64,000 bases of DNA, taken from NCBI RefSeq assembly GCF_904063065.1, contig NZ_CAJFCL010000001.1, positions 558,001 through 622,000 on the forward strand, written 5' to 3'. Below, one piece after another: positions 1 through 8,591 of this stretch (within the stretch, counting starts at the first letter, position 1; the number at the start of each line of letters is the position of its first letter). The notes beneath the pieces were generated by a model that saw only the letters and a program-made list of their open reading frames with translations, ran no database searches and was not told the origin of the DNA. Position numbers and translations under genes: made by a program. This stretch comes from Pseudomonas paraversuta (lineage in GTDB: Bacteria; Pseudomonadota; Gammaproteobacteria; Pseudomonadales; Pseudomonadaceae).

Positions 1-1
1 G

Positions 2-988
2 CTGTTCAGCCTGGCGTCATGGGGCGTGGCGCAGGCAGGCTCGATTGAGGCGCTGATTGGTTGGCGCCTGCTGCAGGGGCTGGGCGGCGGGTTATTGATT
101 CCGGTCGGCCAGGCCATGGTCTATCGGCATTTCCCCGTACGCGAACGGGCTCGCCTGACCTCGGTGATTTTGCTGGTGGCGTTGTTGGTGCCCGCGCTGT
201 CGCCGACCCTGGGTGGGCGGATCGTGGAGGCATGGTCATGGCGCTGGGTGTTTTATGCCAACTTGCCGCTGGCGTTACTGGCGCTGTTGCTGGCCGGCTG
301 CTGGCTCAAATCAGAGTCGCCCCCGACCCCACGCCCGACGCTGAATTACCACAGCCTGGTAACCGGAGCCCGGAGCATGGGGGGCTTGCTGAAAAGCCCG
401 TTGTTGCGGGTGGCGATGCTCACTTATCTGTTCATCCCCGGGATTTTTATCGGCACCCAGCTGGTGAGTATTTTGTATTTTCACCAATCGGGTTTAAGCC
501 CCGCGCAGACCGGGGCCCTGATGCTGCCGTGGGCACTGGCCTCGGCCCTGGGCATTAGCCTGAGCCGCTATCAATTCAATCACCTCGGGCCAAAACCCCT
601 GCTCCTGCTGGGCATGACGGCCCAGGCAGCGGGTATTGCGCTGTTGATCCAGGTGGATGCATCAAGCACATGGCAGACGATGGCGCTGTACGGACTCATG
701 GGCTTTGGCGGCAGCCTGTGCAGCAGTACCGCGCAAAACACCGCGTTTATTGATGTCAGTGCCCAGCGCATGGGCCATGCCAGCGCGCTGTGGAATATCA
801 ACCGGCAGTTGAGTTTTCTGCTCGGCCCGGCGTTGATGATGGGCCTGTTCGCGGCTTTGACCGCGCTCACCTCGACGCCCCGCGCCTTTGCCCTATGCTT
901 TGCCATCGGCGCCGCGTTGACCCTGTTGCCGCTGTTTGCAGTGTTACGCCTCAATACCCCACGCGTGCTGGCGTTGCTGGCACCCTGA
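2..988 (+). CDS. MFS multidrug transporter, 5'-truncated by the window edge
   Basis: The reading frame is open from base 2, so the gene starts upstream; the GTG at 26 is probably internal. The visible 328 codons are dominated by hydrophobic helices. An early segment reads GGGLLIPVGQAM, and a charged loop with RERAR follows, as in the conserved central loops of DHA2-type (EmrB/QacA-like) drug:H+ antiporters. About nine or ten further membrane helices follow to the stop. The protein would sit in the inner membrane and export a drug-like substrate by proton antiport; the substrate cannot be read from the sequence. The next gene starts 14 bp downstream on the same strand, so the two may be cotranscribed. 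Family assignment is fairly sure, subfamily less so. Confidence 0.8.
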   Translation: MFSLASWGVAQAGSIEALIGWRLLQGLGGGLLIPVGQAMVYRHFPVRERARLTSVILLVALLVPALSPTLGGRIVEAWSWRWVFYANLPLALLALLLAGCWLKSESPPTPRPTLNYHSLVTGARSMGGLLKSPLLRVAMLTYLFIPGIFIGTQLVSILYFHQSGLSPAQTGALMLPWALASALGISLSRYQFNHLGPKPLLLLGMTAQAAGIALLIQVDASSTWQTMALYGLMGFGGSLCSSTAQNTAFIDVSAQRMGHASALWNINRQLSFLLGPALMMGLFAALTALTSTPRAFALCFAIGAALTLLPLFAVLRLNTPRVLALLAP

Positions 989-1002
989 CCGAAGAGAAAT
1001 TG

Positions 1003-1398
1003 ATGACTGACTATTCGCGCTACTTCGACCTTGTAACCGAAACCCACGTCGAGATTGAAGGCTGGTTTTCCGGACTTGAGCCAGGGGTGCTGCCCACCTT
1101 GCTCGGGCGTTTTTCAGAGCAGTTTTCGATGATCACGCCCAGCGGCAAAGAGCTGGACGCGAACGCTGTAGAGGCGCTGTTTGAACAGCTGCGCGGTGCC
1201 CGTCCGGGGCTGAAGATCACCCTGAGTGACTTCAAGGGCATCGCCCTGTATAGGGACGGCGCGGTGGTCAGCTACCGCGAGTTGCAAGAGGAACACAACG
1301 GCAACCGTACCGATCGACGCGCCACCGTGGTGTTTGAAAAGGACGCCAGTGCCAAGGTGCTGTGGCGCCATTTGCATGAGACCTTCAGCGCGGATTGA
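1003..1398 (+). CDS. small NTF2-like (DUF4440-type) protein
   Basis: 131 residues, starting at the ATG 14 bp after the upstream MFS gene stop with a GAAGAGA purine stretch just ahead. The pattern (helix with WFSG, then a strand with FSMITPSGKE, then alternating strands ending KVLWRHLHETF) resembles the NTF2-like/DUF4440 fold used by small ligand-binding or unknown-function proteins. No catalytic residues can be named. A longer in-frame extension upstream would overlap the MFS gene and is not supported. A palindrome follows the stop. The fold assignment is an inference from sequence pattern; treat the function as unknown. Confidence 0.6.
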   Translation: MTDYSRYFDLVTETHVEIEGWFSGLEPGVLPTLLGRFSEQFSMITPSGKELDANAVEALFEQLRGARPGLKITLSDFKGIALYRDGAVVSYRELQEEHNGNRTDRRATVVFEKDASAKVLWRHLHETFSAD

Positions 1399-1414
1399 TA
1401 CCCCGGGCAGGCCC

Positions 1415-1442
1415 TGTGGGAGCTGGCAAGCCAGCTCCCACA
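1415..1442. repeat. REP-like palindrome, family A (terminator-like)
   Basis: A 13-bp stem, TGTGGGAGCTGGC, with its exact inverse on the other side of a 2-base AA turn, followed by a run of seven A residues after one C. It lies between two convergent genes. On the minus strand the A run reads as a T tract preceding the stem, so it is not a standard terminator for the right-hand gene; it may stop transcripts or stabilise mRNA ends. A near-identical copy lies at 13155-13182. Confidence 0.8.
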
Positions 1443-1450
1443 AAAAAACA

Positions 1451-2317
1451 TTATTGCGCTGCTGCATCCTGCTGCACGATCACCGTGCAGGTGGTGCCCG
1501 CTGCCAGCAGGAAGCCGTCGGGGATTTCGTCGATGTGGATCCGCACCGGTACCCGCTGCGCCAGGCGCACCCAGTTGAATGTAGGGTTAACGTCGGCCAC
1601 CAGCTCCCGGCTCTCGGGGTTGTCGCGGTCGTAGATGCCCCGGGAAATGCTTTCAACATGGCCCTTCAATACTTCGCCGCTCATCATCTGCAGGTCGGCT
1701 TTGTCGCCCACGCGAATGTGCGGCAGTTTGGTTTCTTCGAAGAAGCCATAAACCCAGAACGAGTCCATGTCGATCACCGCCATTTTCGGATCGCCGACCC
1801 GCGCATAGTCACCGCGATGCACATTGAGGTTGGTCACGTAACCGTCCACCGTAGCCAGTACCTTGGTCCGCTTGAGGTCCAGTTGCGCCGCGTCCAGCTG
1901 GGCCAGGGCGTGCTGGTAATCGGCCAGGGCCGAGTCGGCGATGTTGCTGGCGTCGTCGCGGTTCTCGCGGGAGATCACCATGCTGTCCATGTCTGCCCGG
2001 CGATGGGCATTGACCTTGCGCATCTCCCAGGTGGCCTTGCGGGACGCCACCAGCGATTGCGCCTGCTTGACCATGATCTGGTAGTGCTCGGGGTCGATTT
2101 CCAGCAGAACGTCGCCCTTTTTCACCAACTGGTTGTCCTTGACCGGTACCCCGACCACGTAGCCGTTAACGTCGGCAGCAACGTTGATAATGTCGGCCCG
2201 CACCCGACCATCACGGGTCCAGGGGGTATTCATGTAATGCTCCCAGAGGGTGCGGCCGATCCATATGGCAAGGGCCAGAACCAGCAAGGTGGCAAGCAGG
2301 CTGAAAAACTTTTTCAT
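1451..2317 (-). CDS. HlyD-family efflux periplasmic adaptor (AaeA-like)
   Basis: 288 residues from the ATG at 2317 (an upstream in-frame extension adds 18 residues that do not look native). One N-terminal membrane anchor (about residues 3-22) is followed by a lipoyl/barrel-sandwich half (NGYVVGVPVKDNQLVKKGD), a helical hairpin and the second lipoyl half (DGYVTNLNVHRGDY), then the beta-barrel domain. This is the membrane fusion protein that links an inner membrane pump to an outer membrane channel. It follows the DUF1656 gene by 10 bp and the FUSC gene, the order seen in aaeXAB-type systems for aromatic carboxylate efflux. Substrate is not known. Last gene of the operon. Confidence 0.88.
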   Translation of the reverse strand: MKKFFSLLATLLVLALAIWIGRTLWEHYMNTPWTRDGRVRADIINVAADVNGYVVGVPVKDNQLVKKGDVLLEIDPEHYQIMVKQAQSLVASRKATWEMRKVNAHRRADMDSMVISRENRDDASNIADSALADYQHALAQLDAAQLDLKRTKVLATVDGYVTNLNVHRGDYARVGDPKMAVIDMDSFWVYGFFEETKLPHIRVGDKADLQMMSGEVLKGHVESISRGIYDRDNPESRELVADVNPTFNWVRLAQRVPVRIHIDEIPDGFLLAAGTTCTVIVQQDAAAQ

Positions 2318-2327
2318 CGGATCGGTC

Positions 2328-2528
2328 TCAACGGTAAACAGTGAGCGCCATGGCGCCAAAAAGACAAGCAAACAGGCTCAGGCGCAGCAGCGCCGGGTGC
2401 CAGAAGAAGCGGTACAGGTCGTAACCGGAAATCAGTCGGTCAAAGCCCCATGCCAACCCCGCCGCGATAAAAAACATCAGGGTCATACTGGGCATGTAGA
2501 CGCCGTGGAAGGCGATTTCACGAGGCAT
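2328..2528 (-). CDS. DUF1656 small membrane protein (AaeX-like)
   Basis: 66 residues with two hydrophobic helices (MTLMFFIAAGLAWGF and a C-terminal one), beginning MPREIAFHGVYMPS, the usual start of DUF1656/AaeX proteins. The ATG at 2528 lies inside the end of the FUSC gene (11-bp overlap), which indicates translational coupling. These small proteins nearly always sit between a FUSC pump and its HlyD adaptor; their precise role is unknown. Length and context fit the family well. Confidence 0.85.
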   Translation of the reverse strand: MPREIAFHGVYMPSMTLMFFIAAGLAWGFDRLISGYDLYRFFWHPALLRLSLFACLFGAMALTVYR

Positions 2529-4704
2529 GTTCAGTTCCTTGCGGCCGGGCGTAGGCCGCCAGCGGCGATTGCGGATCAAGCAGAGAGGTACGGATAAAAT
2601 GCAGGTAGCTCTGCACCCGGACCAGCGCCGAGGTATCAAAGTTACGGGCGAACGGTTCATCGGTGGCCTGAACCCGGCCGATGGCGTGATCAACCGCAAT
2701 CAGTGCACGTTCAAGGTTGCTGTTACTGGGCGCGATGAACAGACGCACCAGCGCCCGGCCCATCACCCGGATGGCCTGCCGCCATGGCTGAGACTCGGCG
2801 TAGGCCGGATGCACAGGCAGAATTGCCTGCTCCTTGCGCAACTCGATGATCGCGTGGCCGACTTCCAGCACCACAAACATCCAGCGCAACAATTGGCGCT
2901 GCACCTTGGGCTGACCGGCAGCCAGACCATAGGCCTGGTGCATCAGGTCGCGGGTACGGCTTTCCAGGCTGGAACCCAGACCGCGCAACTTGCCGCTGAT
3001 GGCGTACACCACCTGCTCGCGCAGGTCCTGCTCCAGACGGCTCCATAACCAGCGGCTGTTGGGCGGCAGAATGATCGCCCCCGCTGCCGCGCAGACCAGC
3101 ATGCCCAGCACCATCGCGATGTAGTCATTGATGAACTGGTACGGGTTGTAGATGGTCAGGTTGTCCGGAACCGAGCCGGTACTGAAAAAGATCAGCAAGC
3201 CTAGGCCAACCCCGGCGTATTTGGCCCTCGAGGTGAGGAACGAGCCAAATATGATCACCGGCGCCAGTACCAGGCACAACAGCGGGAAACCGTCGATACG
3301 GGGCAGCACGAAGAACATTTCGACAAAGCCCACCAACGCACCGATAAAGGTGCCGCAGGCCATCTGGAACGCCATGCGTTTGGGGTTGGGGGTGGCTGCG
3401 GACAACCCCACGGTAGCAGCGGCAATCAGGGTCATGGTGGCGCCGCTGGGCCAGGCCGTCATCACCCAGTAGGTGCCGAGCACCACCAGAATGAACGCTG
3501 CCCGAATCCCCGAGGCGGCCGCCGACCACCAGTTGGTTTGCGAGATGAAGGGTTGGTCCCAACGCTCCCGCTCGTGGGTGTGATCAACCAGCGAGGCGTG
3601 GGTCTGTGCGTAGTTGTGCAGGTCGTCAACAAAGCGGAACAACAGTTCATAGGCCGTGTTGAAGTCCAGGAAATCCGAAGGGCCCGGATCGGTTTCAAGG
3701 AAGCTCACCCGCAGTGCACGCACATGCCCCGGCAGGCCGGCCTTGAATGTCTCCAGCTGCTCGGCCAGCAGCACCGCGTCCTTGTCCGTCAACGAGCGCC
3801 CGGCGTAGGTCTCGAGCAACTGCGCGAGCAATTCCAGTTCCGGTTCGATGGCCGATACCACCTGCACCACACCGCGGCTACGAAGACGCGCAAGCAATTG
3901 GTGCAGAGCATTGAAGCGGGTGGTGATGGCCATGAACTCACTGTTCAAACGACTCAAACGGCCACTGCGACGACGCATGTGCGGGTCTTCAAACACCGTT
4001 ACGCTGCGCATGCCTTCCAGGCCAACACTCTCGGCGATAAAACGCACGTTGCTGGCTTCATACTCCTCTTGCGAGGACTGCCCGCGCAGGCCTTCAGCCA
4101 CAAAACCGGCGAAGACCCCAAAGCGTTTGTACAGCGCGTCATGCATGGCCGCGCCTGCGGTCTTGGGCAAGATCGCAGCACTGACCACCGTAGAACAGAG
4201 GATGCCCAGGGAGATTTCCAGCACTCGCCAGACCGCGGCCATAAAGGCGCCATCGGGATGGGCCAGTGCGGGCAGGCCGACCATCGCTGCGGTGTAACCG
4301 GCCAGGACAAAACCATAGGCCCGGAAGTTACGGCAACGGGCCGCACCGGCCGAGCAGATGCCGACCCAGATCGCCAGCGAGCCAAGGAACAACACGGTGT
4401 TCTGAGCAAACAAAGCGATCAGCGCGACCATCACCGCCGAGCCGGTCAGGGTGCCCAAAAACCGGTAAAAACTTTTGGCGAACACCTGGCCACTTTGCGG
4501 TTGCATCACGATAAATACGGTGATCATCGCGGTGCGTGGCTGTGGCAGCTCAAGGCGCATGGCCAGCCACAGGGTCAAAAAGGCCGCGACCAATACTTTG
4601 AAAATGTGCACCCAGGTCACGCCATCGCTGCGCACCCAGTCATAGAAGCCACGGCGCCATTCCAGGGAATACAGCCAGCGTACCGGGGCGGGCAAGTGGT
4701 TCAT
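2518..4704 (-). CDS. FUSC-family inner membrane efflux pump (AaeB-like)
   Basis: 728 residues. Two membrane blocks (about residues 35-190 and 390-520) are separated by a large soluble region, with a cytoplasmic C-terminal part, as expected for the fusaric acid resistance/aromatic acid exporter family. The second block contains the typical Trp- and Pro-bearing segment (TAWPSGATMTLIAAATVG). With the adaptor downstream and the outer membrane channel upstream it should form a tripartite exporter for small aromatic acids or related toxic compounds. It starts 23 bp after the upstream channel gene. The exact substrate is inferred from family only. Confidence 0.9.
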   Translation of the reverse strand: MNHLPAPVRWLYSLEWRRGFYDWVRSDGVTWVHIFKVLVAAFLTLWLAMRLELPQPRTAMITVFIVMQPQSGQVFAKSFYRFLGTLTGSAVMVALIALFAQNTVLFLGSLAIWVGICSAGAARCRNFRAYGFVLAGYTAAMVGLPALAHPDGAFMAAVWRVLEISLGILCSTVVSAAILPKTAGAAMHDALYKRFGVFAGFVAEGLRGQSSQEEYEASNVRFIAESVGLEGMRSVTVFEDPHMRRRSGRLSRLNSEFMAITTRFNALHQLLARLRSRGVVQVVSAIEPELELLAQLLETYAGRSLTDKDAVLLAEQLETFKAGLPGHVRALRVSFLETDPGPSDFLDFNTAYELLFRFVDDLHNYAQTHASLVDHTHERERWDQPFISQTNWWSAAASGIRAAFILVVLGTYWVMTAWPSGATMTLIAAATVGLSAATPNPKRMAFQMACGTFIGALVGFVEMFFVLPRIDGFPLLCLVLAPVIIFGSFLTSRAKYAGVGLGLLIFFSTGSVPDNLTIYNPYQFINDYIAMVLGMLVCAAAGAIILPPNSRWLWSRLEQDLREQVVYAISGKLRGLGSSLESRTRDLMHQAYGLAAGQPKVQRQLLRWMFVVLEVGHAIIELRKEQAILPVHPAYAESQPWRQAIRVMGRALVRLFIAPSNSNLERALIAVDHAIGRVQATDEPFARNFDTSALVRVQSYLHFIRTSLLDPQSPLAAYARPQGTEHAS

Positions 4705-4727
4705 TTACAGGCTCTCGGGGTTGAGCA

Positions 4728-6239
4728 TCAATGTACAAACGGCGCCATGACAGCTGGCGGTTTGTCGGGGACGTAACGATCTTGTTTCGGCACATCGCTG
4801 CCGGCACCAAGGCCGCCACCCAGCGCTGTCACCAACTCGGCATGGGCAACCAGGCGTGCGGCCTGGACCTGCTGCTGCACTTGCTGCTGACGGAACAGCA
4901 GGGTTTGCGCGTTGAGAACGTTGAGGTAGTCGGTAAGGCCGCGCTGATAGGCAAGCATGGCGATGTCATAGGTTTTCTGTGCTGCCGCAACCGACTCGGC
5001 GGCGAACACCTGCTGCTTGTCCATGGACTCGCGCTTGATCAACTGATCGGAAATGCCCTTGAGCGCAGTGACCAGGGTCTGGTTGTACTTGGCTGTGGCC
5101 ATGTCATAACCGCTGGCAGCCACACCCAGTTGCGAGCGCAGGCGGCCGCCATCAAAGATCGGCAGCGAAATCGCCGGGCCGACGTTGTAGTTGAGTTTTT
5201 TCGCGCTCAGAAACTCCAGGGCGCCGCCACCGGTGGCCATGAAGCCAAGACTGGCCACCAGGTCGACGTTGGGATAGAAGTCGGCATGGGCCACGTCAAT
5301 GCCACGGGCCTGGGCCGCCACTTCCCAGCGGCTGGCCACCACGTCCGGACGCTGGCCCAGCAGTTCGGCCGGCAGCCTGGAAGGCAGTTTGAGTGCGGTA
5401 TTGAGCGCCAGCACCGGCCGCTTGAGACGAGCACCCTCCCCCGGCCCTTTGCCCGCCAGGGCGGCCAGCTGGTTGCGGGTGAGGGCGATTTCTTCTTCCC
5501 GGGCGTCGATCTGGCGATGGATTTCGGGCAGCGGGGCTTGCGCCTGGCTGACTTCGAAGTGCGTGCCGATGCCGCCGTCCAGACGCTTTTGCGCCAGATC
5601 GAGGATCTGCTCTTGCTGATGCAGGGTCGACTCGATGATGTCGAGCTGGGCAAAGTGCAGGGACAACTGGATATAGGCGCGAATCACGTTGTTCTGCAAT
5701 TCAAGTTGCGCCTGGCGCGCTTCGGCGACGCTCATGTGCGCCATGTCCACGGCCTGTTCGGTGGTGTTGCTGTCGCGGCCCCACAGGTCGAGGGAAAAAC
5801 TGAAGCCCAATGCCGCGTTGTTGTCCCAGGTGGTGGAATTGTCCAGCTCACCGGGGCCATAGAATTGGTCAGACGGCCAGTTGTGGCGTTTGAGCGTCGA
5901 GTCGCCATTGATCTGCAGCGACTGCGCCGACTCGGCGATCCCGGCCATGGCCCGGGCCTGACGCACACGGGCGGCAGCCATGGCCATGGTTGGACTACCC
6001 TGCACTGCAAGGCTGATCCAGGCATCCAGTTGCGGGTCGCCATAAGCGTGCCACCATTGAGCCTTGGGCCAGTTGGCGTCTTGCGCGGCGTTTTCAATGG
6101 CCTCGTCGGTGACCAGAGTATTAGCGGCGAGCATCGTGTCTTTTGGACCGATACCACCGAAGCTGATGCAGCCGTTTAATGCCAACGATAAAGCCAGAAC
6201 ACTGAGGGCTTTAAGCTCTCTGCTGATGCGACGTTGCAC
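4728..6239 (-). CDS. outer membrane efflux channel lipoprotein (NodT/OprM family)
   Basis: 503 residues, starting with GTG at 6239. The N terminus is a lipoprotein signal with the lipobox LNGC (Cys24). The body shows the long alpha-helical repeats of TolC/OprM proteins in two halves, with the family's DVVASRWEVAAQARGIDVAHA-type segment and FYPNVDL. It provides the outer membrane duct for the FUSC/HlyD pump encoded directly downstream. First gene of a four-gene operon (channel, FUSC, DUF1656, HlyD). No strong ribosome binding site precedes the GTG, so the start is less certain than the family. Confidence 0.87.
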   Translation of the reverse strand: MQRRISRELKALSVLALSLALNGCISFGGIGPKDTMLAANTLVTDEAIENAAQDANWPKAQWWHAYGDPQLDAWISLAVQGSPTMAMAAARVRQARAMAGIAESAQSLQINGDSTLKRHNWPSDQFYGPGELDNSTTWDNNAALGFSFSLDLWGRDSNTTEQAVDMAHMSVAEARQAQLELQNNVIRAYIQLSLHFAQLDIIESTLHQQEQILDLAQKRLDGGIGTHFEVSQAQAPLPEIHRQIDAREEEIALTRNQLAALAGKGPGEGARLKRPVLALNTALKLPSRLPAELLGQRPDVVASRWEVAAQARGIDVAHADFYPNVDLVASLGFMATGGGALEFLSAKKLNYNVGPAISLPIFDGGRLRSQLGVAASGYDMATAKYNQTLVTALKGISDQLIKRESMDKQQVFAAESVAAAQKTYDIAMLAYQRGLTDYLNVLNAQTLLFRQQQVQQQVQAARLVAHAELVTALGGGLGAGSDVPKQDRYVPDKPPAVMAPFVH

Positions 6240-6452
6240 TGCTGCAAATACCTGAGGGAGAAAGGAGGGATAAAACTGAAGAACACAATTCTAGGCTCTG
6301 GCAGGTGCAGCGATAAGCTGGCATTAATGTGAATCTTTATTACCATTCTTGGGATAATCCGTTGGTCTTATGCAAACCTGCCAGTAAACGCTGAAACTTC
6401 GTGTCACAATTTGTCGCTGCTTGTTGTCGTTGCCCCTACTTGAGAGCACTCC

Positions 6453-7385
6453 ATGGACACTTTGCAAAACATGCGCGCCTTCAGTTGCGTAGCCGAAGCC
6501 GGAAGTTTCACCGCCGCGGCTGCCATGCTGGATACCACCACGGCCAACGTCTCGCGCGCGGTCTCCAACCTTGAGGCCCACCTGCAAACCCGCCTGCTCA
6601 ACCGCACCACCCGACGCATCGCCCTGACCGAAGCCGGCAAACGTTATTTGTTGCGCTGCGAGCAGATCCTGGCCTATGTCGAAGAAGCCGAAGCCGAGGC
6701 CAGTGACGCCCACTCGCGCCCGGCCGGCCAGCTCAAGGTGCACACCATGACCGGCATCGGTCAGCACTATGTGATCGACGCCATCGCCCGTTATCGCAAG
6801 ACCCATCCTGATGTGACCTTCGACCTGACCCTGGCCAACCGCGTGCCGGACTTGCTCAACGAGGGCTACGACGTGTCCATCGTGCTCGCCAGCGAGCTGC
6901 CGGATTCCGGGTTTGTTTCGCAACGTCTGGGCATCACCTACAGCATCGTCTGCGCCTCCCCCGGCTACGTGAAAACCAATGGCACCGCGGACAAGCCCGG
7001 CGACCTGCTCAACCACGCTTGCCTGCGCCTGGTAAGCCCGGTGATCGCGCTGGATAAATGGGTATTCGAAGGGCCGGAAGGTCAGGAGATGGTCTTGATC
7101 AACTCCTCGCCGTTTCTGGTCAACTCGGCCGATGCGATGAAAACCGCCATTACCAGCGGCATGGGCGTCGGCATTTTGCCGGTGTATGCGGCCATCGAAG
7201 GTCTGCGCAACGGCACCCTGGTGCGCATGCTGCCCAAGTACCGTTCCCAGGAGCTGAACCTGTACGCCATCTACCCCTCGCGCCAGTACCTGGATGCGAA
7301 GATCAAAACCTGGGTGGAGTACATGCGCGGGTCGTTGCCGGAGATTCTGGCAGCCCATCAGACTGAGCTGGCGACCTATAGCTGA
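6453..7385 (+). CDS. LysR-family regulator of the divergent efflux operon
   Basis: 310 residues. The N-terminal winged helix-turn-helix (MDTLQNMRAFSCVAEAGSFTAAA and TTANVSRAVSNLEAHLQTRLLNRTTRR) is followed by a periplasmic-binding-like effector domain. It reads away from the efflux operon across a 213-bp gap, the standard layout in which a LysR activator controls the neighbouring transporter (as AaeR does for aaeXAB). The ligand is probably a substrate of the pump, but this is an inference from layout. Confidence 0.88.
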   Translation: MDTLQNMRAFSCVAEAGSFTAAAAMLDTTTANVSRAVSNLEAHLQTRLLNRTTRRIALTEAGKRYLLRCEQILAYVEEAEAEASDAHSRPAGQLKVHTMTGIGQHYVIDAIARYRKTHPDVTFDLTLANRVPDLLNEGYDVSIVLASELPDSGFVSQRLGITYSIVCASPGYVKTNGTADKPGDLLNHACLRLVSPVIALDKWVFEGPEGQEMVLINSSPFLVNSADAMKTAITSGMGVGILPVYAAIEGLRNGTLVRMLPKYRSQELNLYAIYPSRQYLDAKIKTWVEYMRGSLPEILAAHQTELATYS

Positions 7386-7469
7386 CAGTCGAAACCTTCA
7401 GGTATTGGCGGATGAACGGCGGGAATGTTAGCGTGCTTACATTCCCGACAGCCGATGAGTCTTGTTCAG

Positions 7470-8459
7470 ATGAGCCTTTCCAGCACCAAGAAAACCGTAC
7501 TTGCCTTCAGCCGTGTCACCCCCCGGATGGTCGAGCGCCTGCAACAGGATTTCAACGTCATCGTGCCCGATCCCAAGCTGGGCGATCTCAATGCCCAGTT
7601 CGATGAAGCCCTGCCCCACGCCCACGGTTTGATCGGCGTGGGCCGCAAGCTGGGGCGCAAGCAACTGGAGAACGCCAGGCAACTGGAAGTGGTCTCCAGC
7701 GTATCGGTGGGCTACGACAACTACGATGTCGACTACTTCAACGAACGCGGGATCATGCTGACCAACACCCCGGACGTGCTCACCGAAAGCACCGCTGACC
7801 TGGGTTTCACCCTGATCATGAGCAGCGCCCGCCGGGTGGCGGAACTGGATGCATGGACCAAGGCCGGGCAATGGCAGGCCAGCGTGCCGCCTGCGTTGTT
7901 TGGCAGCGACGTACATGGCAAGACCCTGGGCATTGTGGGCATGGGCAATATCGGCGCGGCCATCGCCCGTCGTGGTCGCCTGGGGTTCAACATGCCCATC
8001 CTCTACAGCGGCAACAGCCGCAAGACTGCCGTCGAGCAAGAGCTGGGGGCGCAGTTCCGCAGCCTGGACCAGTTGCTGGCCGAAGCCGATTTCGTGTGCC
8101 TGGTGGTACCGCTGAGCGAAAAAACCAGACACCTGATCAGCCGGCGCGAGCTGGGGCTGATGAAGAAAAGTGCAATTCTGGTGAATATCTCCCGTGGTCC
8201 GGTGGTGGATGAACCGGCGCTGATCGAAGCCCTGCAAAACGGTACGATTCGCGGCGCGGGACTGGATGTGTATGAAAAAGAGCCGCTGGCAGAGTCACCG
8301 TTGTTTGCGTTGAAAAACGCCGTGACCTTGCCGCACATCGGCTCGGCGACCCATGAAACCCGGGAAGCCATGGCCAATCGTGCCCTGGACAACCTGCGCA
8401 GTGCCCTGCTGGGCGAACGCCCGCAGGATCTGGTGAACCCGCAGGTCTTTAAAGGCTGA
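7470..8459 (+). CDS. D-2-hydroxyacid dehydrogenase, GhrB-like glyoxylate/2-ketogluconate reductase
   Basis: 329 residues from the ATG at 7470; in-frame ATGs also occur at 7455 and 7425, and 7470 is preferred because family members begin shortly before the VLAFSRVTP strand. The NAD(P)-binding glycine motif GMGNIG, the Arg in VNISRGPVVDE and the catalytic His in LPHIGSATHETR are all present. The enzyme should reduce glyoxylate, hydroxypyruvate or 2-ketogluconate with NADPH in the cytoplasm. No operon partner; the gene ends just before a GATC-rich run and a REP pair. Confidence 0.85.
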   Translation: MSLSSTKKTVLAFSRVTPRMVERLQQDFNVIVPDPKLGDLNAQFDEALPHAHGLIGVGRKLGRKQLENARQLEVVSSVSVGYDNYDVDYFNERGIMLTNTPDVLTESTADLGFTLIMSSARRVAELDAWTKAGQWQASVPPALFGSDVHGKTLGIVGMGNIGAAIARRGRLGFNMPILYSGNSRKTAVEQELGAQFRSLDQLLAEADFVCLVVPLSEKTRHLISRRELGLMKKSAILVNISRGPVVDEPALIEALQNGTIRGAGLDVYEKEPLAESPLFALKNAVTLPHIGSATHETREAMANRALDNLRSALLGERPQDLVNPQVFKG

Positions 8460-8467
8460 TACGGCAT

Positions 8468-8507
8468 TGATCTGATCCTGATCTGATCCTGATCTGATCT
8501 GATCCTG
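8468..8507. repeat. GATC-rich short tandem repeat
   Basis: About 40 bases made of TGATC and TGATCC units, giving seven GATC sites back to back, directly after the hydroxyacid dehydrogenase stop (8459) and directly before a REP inverted pair. The units alternate 5 and 6 bases. It does not encode anything and is likely a slipped-strand tandem expansion. Confidence 0.85.
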
Positions 8508-8567
8508 TAGGAGCGAGCTTGCTCGCGAGCTTTTGGAACAGCTCGCGAGCAAGCTCGCTCCTACAGG
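8504..8567. repeat. REPIN-like inverted pair, family B
   Basis: Two perfectly complementary 27-base arms (8504-8530 and 8541-8567) around a 10-base loop. The arm core is GGAGCGAGCTTGCTCGCGAG, the GC-rich REP core known from fluorescent pseudomonads. It separates two convergent genes and can act as a transcript end structure. The arms are longer and more perfect than a chance palindrome. Confidence 0.92.
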
Positions 8568-8591
8568 GGGGCGGTGTTCGAGGTTCGAGGT

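Noticed and set aside
4731..6179. A 482-codon plus-strand frame opposite the efflux channel gene
   Set aside because: No motif, signal or ribosome binding site; the minus-strand NodT-type lipoprotein accounts for the codon pattern.
8468..8507. GATC cluster as a replication origin or SeqA-like region
   Set aside because: No DnaA boxes, AT-rich unwinding stretch or dnaA/gyrB genes are nearby; the pattern is a simple tandem repeat next to a REP.
8504..8567. Possible CRISPR repeat or integron-like site
   Set aside because: The copies are inverted pairs scattered over 36 kb at gene ends, without spacers of constant length and without cas genes. They are REP elements.
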